Assembly (NCBI GenBank): GCA_032622095.1
Contig: CP136062.1
Coordinates: forward strand, 492,001 to 556,000
From: Siphonodentalium dalli
Lineage: Eukaryota > Mollusca > Scaphopoda > Gadilida > Siphonodentaliidae
Reading direction: 5' to 3'
DNA length: 64,000 bases
Both the position numbers and the translations under genes were made by a program. A model generated the notes under the pieces. That model saw only the letters and a list, made by a program, of their open reading frames with translations, was not told the DNA's origin and searched no databases. Of this stretch, positions 1 to 10,393 are shown in pieces; the first letter of the stretch is position 1, and every line of letters begins with the position of its first letter.

Positions 1-39
1 AAAATCCCGACTTACGACTGGATTTGATATGGCGGGTCA

Positions 40-165
40 CATATAGTGCCGGACATTTGCAGAATGGGGTCCACAAAGGGTGAATTTAGTGACGCTATTG
101 GCCTAGCAGCCATTTTGGATTTCAAATTTGAATCAATCGGTACACCCTGCAGCCCACATTAAATT
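40..165 (-). repeat. Degenerate single unit of the ~156-bp modular array family
   Basis: The stretch around 108-165 (GCAGCCATTTTGGATTTC followed by an ATTGATTCAA-like block and a CTGCAGCCCAC block) matches, with divergence, units of the large arrays at 51.9-55 kb in the same orientation. Bases 47-100 also resemble the stem-loop region at 50815-50885. No coding potential is visible. Read as an old isolated fragment. Confidence 0.55.
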
Positions 166-620
166 TTATTGATGAAATGAAGATAATTTCATCTACACAA
201 TTTCAGCCCTTTACTTTGACTTTCCTTTATCATTCTATTCATTGACCAACGGATGTCCTTTGATTATATTATTTCGATGTTGATCAGTCATCGACAAATC
301 CATCCATTCCAATGGTATATACACTGTATATATCACGTGTTCATTATTCTACATACATACGATATGAAGTTCATAGTAAAATTTGATATTACAAACCTTA
401 ATATATAGTTAATACCTAGAGTTTTTGTTTTAACACAATGTATCCACATATATCATAGTTGTATATATGGAAAGAACTGTCGAATGTTCACGAGCGGCTG
501 CAAGCCACGACTGAAAAAGAGATATTTCTTTCCAGACACGAAATCATGAGATGTTTCAGGTATTCAAATATTATATGTGCCTTATTAATGCTCAAAGTTG
601 CTACATTATACACCATTTTC
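166..620. other. Anonymous AT-rich sequence
   Basis: I see no gene, RNA or recognisable repeat here. The two overlapping short open frames at 459-695 run into a foldback element on opposite strands and have no protein-like features, so I do not call them. Confidence 0.5.
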
Positions 621-627
621 ACTTTAA

Positions 628-826
628 CCCTTTCAGTGCCAAGTCCGATTTTTGTATCAACCAATATTTCCTTGATCATTTTTCAAATCTATTGATTATA
701 ATAATGTGATACATTGATGGAAAGAGCTCTTAGAGCTCTTTCCATCAATGTATCACATAATTATAATCAATAAATTTGAAAAATGATCACTGAAAGGGTT
801 AAATAAAAGCACTGGCACTGAAAGGG
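628..826. mobile_element. TTAA-flanked foldback MITE, piggyBac-like ends
   Basis: A near-perfect palindrome of about 199 bp is centred at about 729/730. It begins CCCTTTCAGTGCC and ends GGCACTGAAAGGG, with TTAA immediately outside at 624-627 and 827-830. TTAA target sites and ends starting CCC are the known signature of piggyBac superfamily elements. There is no room for a transposase, so it would be non-autonomous. A second copy of the ACTGAAAGGGTTAA end lies just inside the right arm (789-802), which may mark an internal end duplication. Confidence 0.65.
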
Positions 827-830
827 TTAA

Positions 831-1144
831 ATAATACAACACATTGAACAATATTCGGAAATAAACAACATTGAACAATATTCAGACCGGCATTTTCTAG
901 AACTAGGTTCTAAACAAGCTACAGTGAAACATAACGATTCGGCAATTGCCCGCTATTTTACAGGCAAGCATATGTAATAACAAGTCATTGCTGGTGAACT
1001 ATGTATACTGCTATATAAGACGCCAATAATACACAAATAACTGACATACCGGCGTTAGATCTTTTGTGAACTCGTGTGTTGATCTCGGACATTAATTTAA
1101 AATAAGAAGCCGTGTCGGTGATAAAATTATTCTTCGATGTACGC
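831..1144. other. Anonymous AT-rich spacer
   Basis: Nothing recognisable apart from a short direct repeat of ACATTGAACAATATTC near 841-883. Confidence 0.5.
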
Positions 1145-1247
1145 GTGTCAGTTACGCTGTGAAATGTCGTAGTGTTATGGTGTCAGTTACGCTGTGAACT
1201 GTCGTAATTTTATGGTGTCAGTTACGCTGTGAAATGTCGTATGTGTA
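1145..1247. repeat. 35-bp tandem repeat, three copies
   Basis: GTGTCAGTTACGCTGTGAA recurs at 1145, 1180 and 1215 with exact 35-bp spacing and a few substitutions. It is a small local minisatellite with no evidence of coding function. Confidence 0.8.
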
Positions 1248-1497
1248 TGCAACATCGTCTATCTGTCAATAAATCAATCTTTATTTCTAAACAAGTTATT
1301 CGACTTATTGTTCCGCTGATTTACGTTAATATAATAGAATACACAAATTATGTGTATAACGTAACCATAATAATTCAGACGCCATATAGATATTTCCCGC
1401 CGTAGCAATAAGCATCAAGTATAGTTTTAAATTCCTTCAAAGAATTTGCTTCTACGAGGTCAGGTAATTTGTCAGCCTGTTATCTTGAAAATATGTC

Positions 1498-1849
1498 CAT
1501 ATTGAACGTATTTCAAAAACGCCCCATATCTGAATTCGCTCTATATAAACGCAAATGGGACACGTACAGTCGTATTCATATTACAAATACGTCCGCATTG
1601 GGCGTATTTGATGCAACCCATACGAAACTTTTTCCATCGACACAACTTACCAGATTCACACTCTTTATATAATGTGGTTTCGCTGGGGCCCGCGCTATTC
1701 AACTGAAAACGGGTAGGCCTATATGCTTATTATGGACTTATTTTAGAATCTACTGTTTCCATACCCAATTTACGTTCATGTAGAGCGTAAAACAGATTCA
1801 AATAACTCCAAAATGGGCGTATTTAGGTTTTTGAAACACGTTCAATATG
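1498..1849. mobile_element. Short TIR element (352 bp)
   Basis: The 23-bp arms 1498-1520 and 1827-1849 are reverse complements with one mismatch (outer end CATATTGAACG). GCGTATTT-like motifs recur inside at both shoulders. No transposase is present. Target duplication is not obvious in the flanks, so superfamily is left open. Confidence 0.55.
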
Positions 1850-2329
1850 AACCTATTTGCATGGGGATATGTTGAATTTGTTCCACCCAGCAATGACTCG
1901 GTGAGTGAAAAAGTATTTACAGATATTTTTGTCGGATTTGGGACAATAATACCTGCAGCTTCTTACTGTCGCCTCTCGTTGTGGTATAGTATGCTCTTTG
2001 GAAGAACTCTTGTGGGTCTACGCCGTACATGTTATTTAACTGTTTAAACGATACGATAATATTCATTTGCATAAATACAAATAAAGGCAGTATGCTAACA
2101 GTACAATGCATAATAACATAATTTAATTTGTGAAATCGAGCTACTTGAACGTATTATTGGACTTGAAATGTTCCTTAATTCAATACCAGATGGGAAAAAA
2201 AATTAGTTTAGATAGCTCTTTAATGGTTTGGTGATATGTTCATATTTGGAAATATCATCACCATCCCTTAATGAGTAATCACTAATTTATGAAACTCTTC
2301 TAGGAATATGTAAAGATATATAGTATACA
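1850..2329. other. Anonymous sequence
   Basis: No gene or repeat recognised. Two opposed short open frames (1847-2047 and 1917-2111) overlap each other and show no domain-like composition. Confidence 0.45.
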
Positions 2330-2873
2330 TAGGACAATTATGGCTATGGCCTTATGCATCATTATTGTTTTCCTCATCAAACGTCTCTCTTGAGGTGGAA
2401 CATAGCCTGTTTCCTCATATAGCAAGGAATAACTTGTCCCCCTAATAATACCACTGCTGGTTCTCAATGTGTCCAATTGTAATAATTCCAGTCGGCAGCA
2501 GATCCTAATGAATAATTATCCCAAATAACATCCGCATATTAAAAAACTGGAAGAATAAACGACTTATATAGAGTATTCAGTGCTTGTCTGGATACCTTGT
2601 AATTAAGCAATTTATCATGGGACTTAATTTTTCAAAAAATTTGCTACATGGTTATCCCAGGAGACACTATTGTGGAATAAAAGACCTAGATGTTTGTGTT
2701 TTTCGACTTTTCTTCACCCAAGATGTACAAAGGAAAATGCCTATCCGAACCGAATTGACCTATGGTCATAGTTTCTGTTTTTGATGAGCTAAATTTCACT
2801 TGCCACATGGTTGCCCACTGCCCTATTCTATTAAGGTCGCGATTTAACATTTTGGCTGCCAGCTCTTCATCTT

Positions 2874-3203
2874 CTATACAGAAACAAATAGAGACGTATC
2901 ATCTGCATAGAGTTTTATATTTGATTCAATTCCATCTACAAGATCATTAATGAAGATATCAAACAAAAGTGGTCCTAAGACATACACTTGAGGTACTCCG
3001 GCCGGAACAACCCTAGTGGAAGAATTATATCCATTTATAACTGTACATTGAGTTCTACAAGATAGATAGTTCCTAAACCAAGCAAGAATTTCCCCACGGA
3101 TTCCAATATTATACATTTTGTGAAATACCCCTATGCCATACTCTATCAAATGCCTTACTTTTACATGTATCACAGAATACGAATCGAATTTTGTTTCTGT
3201 CAT
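2874..3203 (-). pseudogene. LINE reverse transcriptase fragment, catalytic YADD part
   Basis: This 109-residue frame includes the RT catalytic motif LYADDTSLF near its end and the preceding motif AGVPQVYVLGPLLF, where the usual GVPQGS has become GVPQVY. YLSCRTQCTVI and INDLVDGI are also standard for LINE RTs. It is one frame-shifted piece of the element spanning 2330-4180, overlapping the next piece by about 95 bases in another frame. It is non-functional as it stands. Confidence 0.85.
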
Positions 3204-3558
3204 TCAGAGATCTCTGAATGTTTGAATCAATAACTAATAACTGGAAAGTTGTACTGTCACCTGGATTAAAACCAGCCTGGAATTGTGTGATAAGATTAAA
3301 CTGAGATAGAAACTTATAGACATGGTTAAAAACTACTTTATCAAAAACTTTACTTAGATTACTTGTATGAGATATTGGTCTATAATTTTCCTTTTTATTC
3401 ACAGAATCCTTTTTACGTATAGGCATAACATTGGCATGTTTCCATATTTCTGGGAAGTATGACTTTACCAGGAATAAATTGAATACTTTAGTCACAGGTA
3501 CCGCATTTGCCAGAGTTTTTAAAATTACTTTACCGATGAGATGCCTTACCAATTTCAA
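3109..3558 (-). pseudogene. LINE reverse transcriptase fragment, fingers/palm
   Basis: The 149-residue frame shows WKHANVMPIRKK, ENYRPISHTSNLSKVFDKV, then QFQAGFNPGDST and KAFDRVWHRGI. These are RT motifs 1 to 3 in the correct order; the KAFDRVWH aspartate is the first catalytic residue of the palm. The frame then runs off into the catalytic fragment by a frameshift near 3110-3200. CDTCKSKAFDRVWH is closely matched by the relic at 25.7-26.3 kb, so both come from one LINE family. Confidence 0.85.
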
Positions 3559-3573
3559 AGTTTTCCAAAACTT

Positions 3574-4125
3574 CTAATATTTCTGATTTACTAACGACAA
3601 TATATTCCAATTATGTTCATTCATATTGAGAGAAGGTAAAGATTTTCTGTCATTCACAGATAAACTTTGACTAACAAAATAGTCATTTAAACAGTTAGCA
3701 ATATATATTGGGTTATGTAGAACTACATCATGTTCGAACAGTGGTGGAAATATTAAATCTGGTTTACTTTGTTTTTTAGAAAATTCATTCATAATTTTCC
3801 ACCACTGTTTGGACTGAACATTTTGTTCAGAGGCTTTTTTGCACAATTTCTTATCATATTCTGCTTTAGCTTTCCTAATTTGGTCAATCGTTTTATTTCT
3901 AATTTGCCTGAAACATTCCCAAGTTTTTGTGGTATCACAGCGTTTTGCTCTTTTATGAGCAATATTTCCTCTTTTCATTTGTTGTCTCAATTTGTAGGTT
4001 AACCAAGGTTTATCTCTTGTACGAATAGTAACAATCGTGTTAAGTATAAATCTACTCGCTGCTTCTGTGATATAAGTATGGATTTTTTCAGCAATAAGTT
4101 TGCAATCGTCATTTAATAATTCCAA
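3574..4125 (-). pseudogene. LINE linker region upstream of RT
   Basis: The 183-residue frame carries KPWLTYKLRQQMKRGNIAHK, a basic helical stretch, and KQWWKIMNEFSKKQ. These mark the linker between endonuclease and RT in Jockey/CR1-type LINEs. It is separated from the RT frame by a stop and shift at about 3560-3574. The ATG is arbitrary, because the natural ORF would begin further upstream in an endonuclease that is not here. Confidence 0.75.
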
Positions 4126-4404
4126 TCCAGGTTTGTCATTTCATTAATTAAGCCACCCGTGTCCATTTTTTATTGTCCTAGATCTGCCGTTTGAAAGAGG
4201 TCACATTTCCTATCGGGTTATTCCCTATCAGGTGATATTCACACTAAACAATACTCCAAATTTATGGAGAAATACATTTATGAACTTTATTTATGATATC
4301 TAGATGAGTAGCTTAGGTTTTCAATTCCAAGATGCATCATCATGATCATAATCACCACAATTCTCATCAACGTCACAATTTTTGTATCAACCATATACTC
4401 TGTG

Positions 4405-4464
4405 CCAATGCATTATATGCGAGTCGACCATAGGTCGCCTCGCATATATAAGAGAATGCATTGG
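4405..4464. repeat. Imperfect hairpin / short palindrome
   Basis: CCAATGCAT plus TATATGCGAG (4405-4423) pairs with CTCGCATATA and ATGCATTGG (4439-4464), with a tight GTCGACC/GGTCG core. It is about 60 bp with small bulges. It may be the centre of a small foldback; no coding sense. Confidence 0.6.
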
Positions 4465-4730
4465 CCTAACAATTTTTCATCATTTGTTATTATTTTGTAC
4501 AATTTTAATTATTTTTTCTTATATTCTTTAACAGACTTAATTTGTAATTTTAGTGCCAGGGAATTTTACGTTTTTCATGGGCATCAACATTATTACTAAT
4601 ATGATGATACGTAAACGTAATTTGCGCCCGCTTGTTAATCTTTCGTAGGATTTGATGATTAATTAACCATAATTACAAAAATCATACCGGTATATGTAAA
4701 TGATCATACACTCAAAAAAATTTCATTGTA

Positions 4731-4938
4731 ATATTACGACAGAAACTGTTGGCAGGAATTGGACCATCAGTAACTGTCGTAAAATTACGAGATCAACGTA
4801 ATCTGACATTTACAAATTTGATCGTATATTTACAAAATGATCGTAATATTATGACAGAAAAACTATCGCAAAATTACAACATCATCGTAATGTGAATTTG
4901 CGGTTTAATCGTAAAATTACATGGCCAACGTAATCTGA
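4731..4938. repeat. Degenerate CGTAATATTACG-type internal repeats
   Basis: Short self-complementary blocks around CGTAAAATTACGA and CGTAATATTACGA recur at roughly 60-bp spacing. Each pairs with neighbours in inverted orientation. They sit directly beside the dispersed repeat that follows and may belong to the same element. Confidence 0.45.
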
Positions 4939-5075
4939 AGCTGAGAACCTGGTGAATTGAACCGTGGTGGGGTCTCAAGCGATCTACCCCTACACATTAT
5001 AAACGAATGCCAGTAAATGACATAAGTAGCTTGAGGATGGATGTGATCCATCGAACCACAGAAAAATTCAACCAG
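4939..5075 (+). repeat. Dispersed repeat, also at 58878-59019 inverted
   Basis: AGCTGAGAACCTGGTG, GTGGTGGGG, CTCAAGC and AGCTTGAGGATGGA occur in the same order as the reverse complement of 58878-59019. At the second site the block sits between long inverted arms, so this copy may be the core of a similar element whose arms are lost. Confidence 0.65.
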
Positions 5076-5512
5076 CTCCACAGGTGCTAAATGTCTGCAC
5101 TATACATCTACAATTATAGATAAAAATCAATGTCCAACACCTAATTTTCATGAAATCGACATTTCTCGTACAACAACATTTTGGAACAAAGTTACATACC
5201 GGTACCTTGAATAATTAGCCTAACTAATGTAGGTACCAACCTGTGCTTTCACCATGACAAAAGATAACAAACTCTGATAATCAACACCCGAGTTTGACTA
5301 CCTGTACTGGTAAATGCCCTCCGGGGGGGGGGTCAGAAAACATTTTCAGGCACGTATGCTGATTTTTCACTTTCGACCCTTGTTGGGACCCCCACCCACC
5401 ATGCGTCCAAATTTTTCCGACCATTTTTGGACACCCACCCCCTTTTAACACTAAAGCAGATTTGCAGGGGGGAATTCACTGTAAACAGCTGTATATGAAT
5501 TTCTGTGCATAC

Positions 5513-5625
5513 TATTTGTCATGGATGTTAACATTGGCATGTAAATAGGAACGGGTCATTTTGGGGTCATTCGGCCAAAAAAACATGGCTGCCAGCGGCC
5601 ATCTTGGATTTCAAAATTTGCAACA
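5513..5625 (-). repeat. Single unit of the ~156-bp modular array family
   Basis: GGGTCATTTTGGGGTCATTC, then GGCCAAAAA, CATGGCTGCCAGCGGCCATC and TTGGATTTCAAAAT, are in the order and orientation of the arrays at 52-58 kb. Flanking C-rich sequence (5320-5460 and 5800-5860) is low complexity. Confidence 0.8.
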
Positions 5626-5870
5626 AAATACAACACAATAACTGCCTGCAGTCAGTTTAGCAGTTAGAATTACATTATTTCTCTTATTCTAAGGTGTTTT
5701 AAGCCAAATTCATTGAAAAAAACAGTCAAAAAACTTGCAGGAAAAAAAGTTCTGAGTTGCGGAAAAAATTGTTTGTTAGTCCCATCAACCAAACCACCCA
5801 CCCAGTGACCCACCCCCGCATAAGTGCCCGTAATAAATACCCCCCCCTGCCCGACCCCCATAGGCATATG

Positions 5871-6090
5871 ATAATAACATGGGAGGAACAGAGGGAACAT
5901 GGACTACCGGTGTACCTACATCTAATGATAATAACATGGGAAGGACAGGAAACACCGGCTACCTTCATCTAATTACTAGTATAATAACATGGGAATATTA
6001 ACAGAGGAAACACAGGCTACTTTCATCTAATTACTAGTATAATAACATGGGAATATTAACAGAGGAAACATGGGCTACCTTCACAGTGGT
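5871..6090. repeat. Tandem repeat, four units of 53-58 bp
   Basis: ATAATAACATGGGA recurs at 5871, 5928, 5981 and 6039. Each is followed by a GAGGAAACA-like block and CTTCATCTAATTACTAG. The last two units are nearly identical. Confidence 0.8.
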
Positions 6091-6384
6091 CAGTAACATG
6101 AGAGCAGATGGTGCATAAATCACTTAATTTTTTTTTAAGTACTGAATTGTACACAACTAAGTGTAGCACACATGTTTTCCTCTACCAACAATTAATCTGC
6201 CTTTGCTGTGATATCGCTTAATTGTAGGAAGCCACGTAAAACCACAAATTTAAAATAAATAAATGAAAGGCAGTAGCAACATTGAGTAAATTTTTTGAGG
6301 TTTTGTTGCTTTCCACAACTAATGCGATATAACAATGAGGCCAGATCATTTGTTGTTGATGGAAACCATGTGATCTATGGTTAG

Positions 6385-6580
6385 TCACCTACAATAGGTA
6401 GCCACGATGCACCGTCTGCACATATCATATGTACTCCGCCGATCGGAAAGTTTTCTTCAGGCAAGAAGTTGGACAGAGGTCGCCACATAGGAATCGAACC
6501 CATGTCAGTCACTAGCTCATGTCCTACAGCTTGGTGACCGGTACCGTGCTCATTGGACCACTGACCAACCCAGACACCAC
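6385..6580 (-). mobile_element. tRNA-derived SINE candidate
   Basis: On the minus strand the sequence has an A-box-like TGGTCAGTGG about 20 bases from the start (near 6555-6566). About 60 bp downstream is a strong B box, GGGTTCGATTCC (6490-6501). This is the layout of an RNA polymerase III internal promoter. The part is too long and poorly paired to be an ordinary tRNA and no acceptor stem closes, so a tRNA-derived SINE is more likely. Only one copy is visible here, so boundaries are approximate. Confidence 0.5.
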
Positions 6581-6945
6581 CCCCCAATAATAAACAACAA
6601 TGTACATATAGTATACACTGATACAACTACTATTTAAACAAGAAATACATAGACGTGTGTATCCTTAATTATGCAGCCATTGTTATTGACCCAGAAACTC
6701 AAACCCAACAAAGCGCTCCCAAAGTTCCATTGGTTTAATTTGGAAATCCTGAAAATGAAGTAACAATATTATACACGGTACTAACTACTATGGACAAAAA
6801 AGCAGCTCAGCATTTGCGCCAAGATTTTCGAGTGTCACTGTCAGCTAATGTATTGACATCCTGTTCAAACACCGCTGTTTTTTTGTTTTAATAATTTTTC
6901 GACTTTCCCAAATTTTAAATCAAACTAACAACATAGGGACTGGAA

Positions 6946-7484
6946 TACCAGCACCGAAGCCGACCCACCCAAACTCAGTTGCGGCAGTTTCTGACAAAAA
7001 ATTTGCTTTAGTATATCTGGGATAAATCGCAACCATCTTTCATACTTTGCGATAATTACTTTGCGATATCTTTGACCGATGATAAATCACAAACAAATTT
7101 GGGTTCAAGTTTTGAAAACCCTCCTGTCACTTTCCAAATATCTATTTAAAAATACATGTTGATAAATCGCAAAACTTTGCGATAAATTGCAAACATCTTT
7201 ACGATAGATCGTAAAATACTTCGCAATTTTATATAACAGAATAGCAATCATCTTTGCGATAAAAACTGTTAATTACTTTGCAAACAAATTAACATACCTT
7301 TGCAATGGCAAAGGTAAGTGTCGCAAATTTGTTTGTGATTTATCAGTCAAAGATAATATCGCAAAGTAATTATCGCAAAGTACCGTATGAAAGATGGTTG
7401 CGATTTATCCCAGATATACTAAAGCAAATTTTTTGTCATAAACTACCGCAACTGAGTTTGGGTGGGTCGGCTTCGGCGCTGGTA
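6946..7484. mobile_element. Foldback element with ~155-bp inverted arms
   Basis: The left arm (6946-7100) begins ACCAGCACCGAAGCCGACCC. The right arm (about 7325-7484) is its near-perfect reverse complement. TA lies at both outer edges, compatible with a TA-targeting (Tc1/mariner-like) MITE. The spacer is built from short direct and inverted repeats of GATAAATCGCAAA and ACTTTGCGAT. Small open frames inside read through the repeats and are not genes. Confidence 0.75.
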
Positions 7485-7617
7485 TAATACACATGTATGA
7501 CCTGGTTTAGCATAGAGTGGGGATTATAATCTTCCTGAGTGTGGCACAAACTTGGCCATGCATCTAATCCTGAGTTCACATGGTTTGGGACATAATCACA
7601 TTGACTGGTAACATTAA

Positions 7618-8093
7618 AGGTACTCAATCCGATAAAACTCCTCTCAATTACTATTTCAATGGCTTCGGGGGTCAAAAATATTTGATTCGTCGAGGAAGTC
7701 ACCCATCAAAGCTCAGATTTGTTAGATATCGATTTTAGAAATCTATTATTTTTCATTATCGGGAATATTATCTGGCCCAGAACTCAGTCAAAATTGCGCT
7801 GTTATTACCACTTGATTTTAGAGTTATCCATCCTTGTCTGTTTGAATAGATTTGAGTACACATCCAGAGCAGATTACGGCAGTTTAAGGCAATTATTGGT
7901 ACTCATCTCGAGTAAATAACAAATTTCAAAAATCAATATTTAATAACTCTGAGCTTTGTTTGATGGGTTCCTCGACTCGAATCAAATATTGTGTACCCCC
8001 AAAGCCAAAGAAATAGTAATATAGGACCATCTGATCGGATTGTTGTTGTTGGAATCTGTTGAGATGGGGACCCTCTGTTCGGATTGAGTACCT
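7618..8093. mobile_element. TTAA-flanked TIR element, family F1, full copy
   Basis: It begins AGGTACTCAATCCGA, ends with TCGGATTGAGTACCT, and has TTAA at 7614-7617 and 8094-8097. Inner landmarks (TTACTATTTC then TGGCTTCGGGGGT, and the inverse CCCCCAAAGCCAAAGAAATAG) show it is a long foldback. Related copies lie at 14517, 25229 and 37345. No transposase is encoded. Confidence 0.8.
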
Positions 8094-8399
8094 TTAAGTT
8101 AGTTGGTATTCAGATCTCTTATAGGAAACATGTGTTACTAAATATTTACTGGACACAGAACGAATCGTGTTATGTTCCAGGTTTTCTGCTGTGATGACTC
8201 GCTTTCACATTCCCAAGTTGTACCCAGTAACCAAGTTATCCCGACAATCTTGCAAACAATCTTCTGATGTGAACCCATCCCCTCTCATATCGACAAACCC
8301 ATTTACACATCATGTCGTTCTGTGTATTTATGGAATTTTCAGGTTCAGATACCGGATACCGGTATATAGAACCATGGTTTATGAATATATCTAGGTTAT

Positions 8400-8575
8400 T
8401 AGGCCTGAGCATTGAGGGGCGAGGGGCAAGGGGGGTGGGTGCGAATGAAATTATGCAAAATTGTGTGTTTTTGGTCAGATTCAAGGGGAGGGGGTGCAGT
8501 GTTGAAATTTCCCGAAGTGGACACCCACCGCCCCCCCCCCCCAACAGTGGAGACCCTCTGGCCACGTCCCTGACC
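8400..8575. repeat. Fragment of CAGGGACGTG-ended (hAT-like) family
   Basis: G-rich then C-rich sequence ends in CCACGTCCCTG at about 8562-8572, the same terminal motif as the element at 38309-38707. It also shares the motif TGGACACCC and the long G/C homopolymer. The other end is not recognisable. The opposed open frames 8236-8658 and 8312-8773 overlap this repeat and are not called. Confidence 0.5.
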
Positions 8576-8710
8576 AAACGGTACCGTAACTCCACTGCAG
8601 TGACCATCTTGATACCACTGTGGATACCGTATACTACCAGCAATACAATGGTCTTCACCGGGGTATCACGGTACTATCACCCTGTTTTTCAAGTCAATTA
8701 CTTTGATTAT
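8576..8710. repeat. ACCG-rich dispersed repeat
   Basis: GTAACTCCACTGCAGTGACC followed by TTGATACC matches sequence at 51815-51850 and 63935-63970. It also resembles, inverted, 48640-48710. This is a small repeat family that is often attached to foldback elements in this window. Confidence 0.55.
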
Positions 8711-8814
8711 AGTGGTACACTGTACCTCTGTGTGGAATCCCACAACCACGGGAATGTTTGTATGCCACAATGAAAACTAAAATGGTAATTCCTATCTAGA
8801 GGTCACCTCGAGGA

Positions 8815-9420
8815 TCCATATTAAGTTCGATGAAGGGTTGTGGCCTGTAGGGTGTGCCAAAGAATTTAGTGATGCAAAGAGTAAAACACAAGATACCTGC
8901 TAGTGGCCATGTGTTTCATCGAAAATTGTTCAAATTCAATCGTTCCCATCTAGAGGTGATCCCAAACATACATGTAGTAATGTACCCTTAAATTTTCAAA
9001 ACATTTCACCAATAATTGTGAGCTTCATGGTGTGCCGATTGATTCAAATTTGAAATCCAGTATGGCTGCTGGTAGCCATGTTTTTTAAACAAAATTCGGA
9101 AAAAATGGGATAGCTGCCATCAAGATGTGACCCTGAAGATCCATACCAGTATGAAGTTTGGTGACGATCAGATGAGAGATGTTACATGTAGGGTGTGCTA
9201 AAGGATTTAGTCAAACAAAGAGTAAAAACAAGATGGCCGTTGGCAGCCATGTTTTTTTACCAGAATTTCGATGGGGTAATCTCTCATTTAGATGTCACTA
9301 TGGTGAATCCATATTATGTTCGGTGATGATCGGATGAGAGATGTTGCCTGTTGCTGTTAGCAGCCATGTACAGGTATTTTTACCAGAAAATTGAAAACAA
9401 AAGTTTGGCTAAATCTTGTG
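8815..9420 (+). repeat. Four diverged units of the modular array family
   Basis: Blocks such as CCAAAGAATTTAGTGATGCA, AAAGAGTAAAA, AAGATGGC and GGCAGCCATG recur at roughly 155-165 bp. Orientation is that of the element at 16.5-18.3 kb. The units are more diverged than those of the large arrays. Neither conserved head nor tail is evident. Confidence 0.75.
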
Positions 9421-10380
9421 CTAGGAGCCGGGGCATATTTTACCCACAAGTTTTGAATTCTCATTCCAAATGACTTTTTGTCACAATTTCAGTACCGGTT
9501 CTCATAATTTGTACGGTAATCAGGCATGCTGAAGCAAACTGGGCCAAGACAAAGGGTTGCAGTAGCACATTGCCAAAGCCAAACAACGTAAATTAAGAGG
9601 GCTGCAATTTATGCTACAGAATAACTGTTCACATTTACAATGAAAATGAACTGAAAACAAATTGCCAATTGCCCCCATACATTCTGGAACACAGTTGAAG
9701 TAACTGCGTCGCAACCGATAGCAAACCCTGTGTACCCGTTAGCACATTTTTAAAAACATATACGAGTCAATAACAATTTTGTACAAAATTTATGTCCTCG
9801 GTGGATGATGAGTTCACAATGCAACGTGCGGATCCCAACTATTGTGCACAGTGTGCATCTCTATCACTGTCACAACATGCACACACAAATAAACGTGATG
9901 TTCGGGTATATATGTATGTAATGGGCTCATTCATGGCCAGATTTGACCGAAATGGCCTGTCCCCAGGAAATTTTTACAGGCTAAAATCGAAATTTCGATA
10001 TTTTAACTACATGCCACCGAGAAAATCCTCTGGCATATCATTAGTTTAGTTCTTGATATAAACTACTGTAACATATACACCACCCAAGATTGAACTTAAC
10101 TAAGTGAAAATTGCTCAGAAACTTTGTACCTCAGCATTTTGTCTCTCATGTAACGAAGTGCTATTTACTTGACATAATGACGTATCCCTGATATTTATAA
10201 TCTCCGTATTTTGTTCTCCGTGATGCTGTGTACGTCACAATATCGGAAACGCATGTCGTCTGAATCAAAAAACAACTTGCGATAACACAATTATATAATA
10301 GGTAGGTTGACCCCCTCGCGTACTTTTCAAAGTCGTCTTTTAAATAACGCATGTTTGTTCGCTATAACATATGTATAATT
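9421..10380. other. Anonymous sequence
   Basis: Short open frames (for example 9520-9714 and 9792-10049) have no recognisable domain, signal sequence or splice context. I see no repeat shared with other parts of the window. Confidence 0.4.
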
Positions 10381-10393
10381 AAATTTCAAATAA

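Larger units (their letters stand above)
2330..4180 (-). mobile_element. Decayed non-LTR retrotransposon (LINE), reverse transcriptase region
   Basis: Read on the minus strand, this segment carries in order the endonuclease-RT linker, the RT palm motifs and the C-terminal thumb region. They are broken by frameshifts and stops into three main open segments plus remnants. Beyond the last open frame, translation at about 2510-2880 still gives RT-tail text such as RQALNTLYKSFILPV and YADVIWDN. At about 2340-2440 it gives SSGIIRGTSYSLLYEE and PPQERR. The linker upstream at about 4130 reads NEMTNLDW. Style and motif order fit the Jockey/CR1-like LINE group. The endonuclease is absent, as expected for a 5'-truncated copy. 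Confidence 0.85.

Noticed and set aside
6480-6580. True tRNA gene
   Set aside because: A and B boxes are present but too far apart, and no acceptor stem or anticodon arm closes.
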